Source: Porticoccus sp. (GTDB lineage Bacteria; Pseudomonadota; Gammaproteobacteria; Pseudomonadales; Porticoccaceae). Taken from it: 52,999 nucleotides of DNA. The notes beneath the pieces were generated by a model that did no database searches, was not told the DNA's origin, and was given only the letters and a program-made list of their open reading frames with translations. Position 1 is the first letter of the stretch. The number at the start of each line of letters is the position of its first letter. This document shows positions 52,395-52,999 of this stretch, one piece after another. The position numbers were made by a program, and so were the translations under genes. Where the stretch lies: NCBI GenBank assembly GCA_018066715.1, contig JAGPWA010000093.1, forward strand, positions 1 through 52,999, in the 5' to 3' direction.

Positions 52395-52398
52395 TGAC

Positions 52399-52999
52399 TT
52401 AAACCGCTACTGGCGCAGATATGGGCGGGTGGGGGTCGTAGCCCTGCAACTCAAAGTCGTCAAATTGAAAGCTGAACAGATCCTTCACCGATGGGTTAAT
52501 GGCCATCACAGGAAGCGAATGCGGCTCCCGGCTGAGCTGCTCTTCCACCTGCTCTAGGTGGTTTGAGTAAAGGTGTGCATCGCCAAAGGTATGGACAAAA
52601 TCGCCGGGCTGAAGACCGGCAACCTGAGCAATCATCAACGTCAACAGCGCATAGGAGGCAATATTAAAGGGCACACCTAAAAGCACATCGGCACTGCGTT
52701 GGTAGAGCTGACAGGATAGCCGCCCCTCACTCACATAAAACTGAAACAATGTATGACAGGGGGGCAAGCCCGATTTCGCCATGACTGGAATATCTTTGGG
52801 GTTCCATGCGGAGACAATGAGACGACGGGAGTCCGGGTTATTTTTAATATCCGAAACCAGCTGGGCAAGCTGGTCAACGCCCTCAAAATTACGCCACTGG
52901 TGTCCATAGACTGGCCCCAACTCACCGTATTGAGCAGCAAATGGCTCATCGACTTTTACTCGCTCGACAAATAGCTTCTTCTGCTCCCGCCATTCGGGG
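52399..52999 (-). CDS. thyA: Thymidylate synthase, C-terminal part
   Basis: The C-terminal 199 residues are visible; the gene continues past the window edge. Conserved sites: [24 protein letters not shown], the catalytic Cys in [32 protein letters not shown] and [13 protein letters not shown]. It methylates dUMP to dTMP using methylene-tetrahydrofolate. Four bases separate it from folA, so the two are probably co-transcribed. Confidence 0.97.
   Translation of the reverse strand, partial: PEWREQKKLFVERVKVDEPFAAQYGELGPVYGHQWRNFEGVDQLAQLVSDIKNNPDSRRLIVSAWNPKDIPVMAKSGLPPCHTLFQFYVSEGRLSCQLYQRSADVLLGVPFNIASYALLTLMIAQVAGLQPGDFVHTFGDAHLYSNHLEQVEEQLSREPHSLPVMAINPSVKDLFSFQFDDFELQGYDPHPPISAPVAV

Overview
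The window comes from the chromosome of a gammaproteobacterium. Gene order resembles Pseudomonas from tolC-nudF-yqiB-cpdA-yqiA-parE-parC through waaA and hldE to the LPS core genes next to ilvE and glnE. Short spacers, moderate GC and a Vibrio/Shewanella-like TonB operon suggest a marine Cellvibrionales/Pseudomonadales-type organism; this placement is an inference, since no rRNA or tRNA gene is present.

Layout. 1-264: start of a TonB-dependent receptor (cut by the window edge). 385-2056: two overlapping genes resembling a phage-type helicase-loading pair (three DnaT-like domains, then a lambda P-like protein). 2170-4575: small envelope and stress genes (charged secreted protein, GlsB/YeaQ, MscS, YqaE/Pmp3) with a 176-bp MITE-like element inserted at the mscS stop codon. 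4696-14772 (minus): parC, a DUF748/AsmA-like giant protein, parE, yqiA, cpdA, yqiB and nudF. 14886-19734: tolC, waaA, an FAD oxidoreductase and an aldo/keto reductase. 19806-33055: LPS core assembly (hldE, waaL, two glycosyltransferase-like genes, a methyltransferase, a carbamoyltransferase, three kinase-type genes, waaG, waaF). 33119-39356: ilvE, glnE, a GspE/PilB-type ATPase and a small conserved gene. 39523-43919 (plus): argE, argA, ilvD. 44081-46298: an AT-rich AbiE type IV toxin-antitoxin pair framed by 14-bp inverted repeats. 46443-51792: a TonB2-type energy transduction operon (DUF3450, TtpC-like, ExbB, ExbD, TonB, TPR). 51828-end: folA and thyA (thyA cut by the window edge).

How they work together. 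HldE makes ADP-heptose. WaaA and WaaF build the inner core, WaaG extends it, WaaP and related kinases phosphorylate it, the carbamoyltransferase probably decorates it and WaaL attaches O-antigen. The TonB operon would energise receptors such as the one at the left edge.

The most unusual signal is not a gene. At least eight short tandem arrays (units of 13-24 bp, 2-4 copies, mutually unrelated sequences) sit at gene junctions or in frame inside genes (yqiA tail, glnE head, folA loop). They look like the product of one recurrent local-duplication process. Other points of interest are the MITE, the bordered AbiE cassette whose toxin has an added WYL domain and zinc-finger-like tail, the tandem two-kinase LPS protein, and the chromosomal DnaT/P pair.
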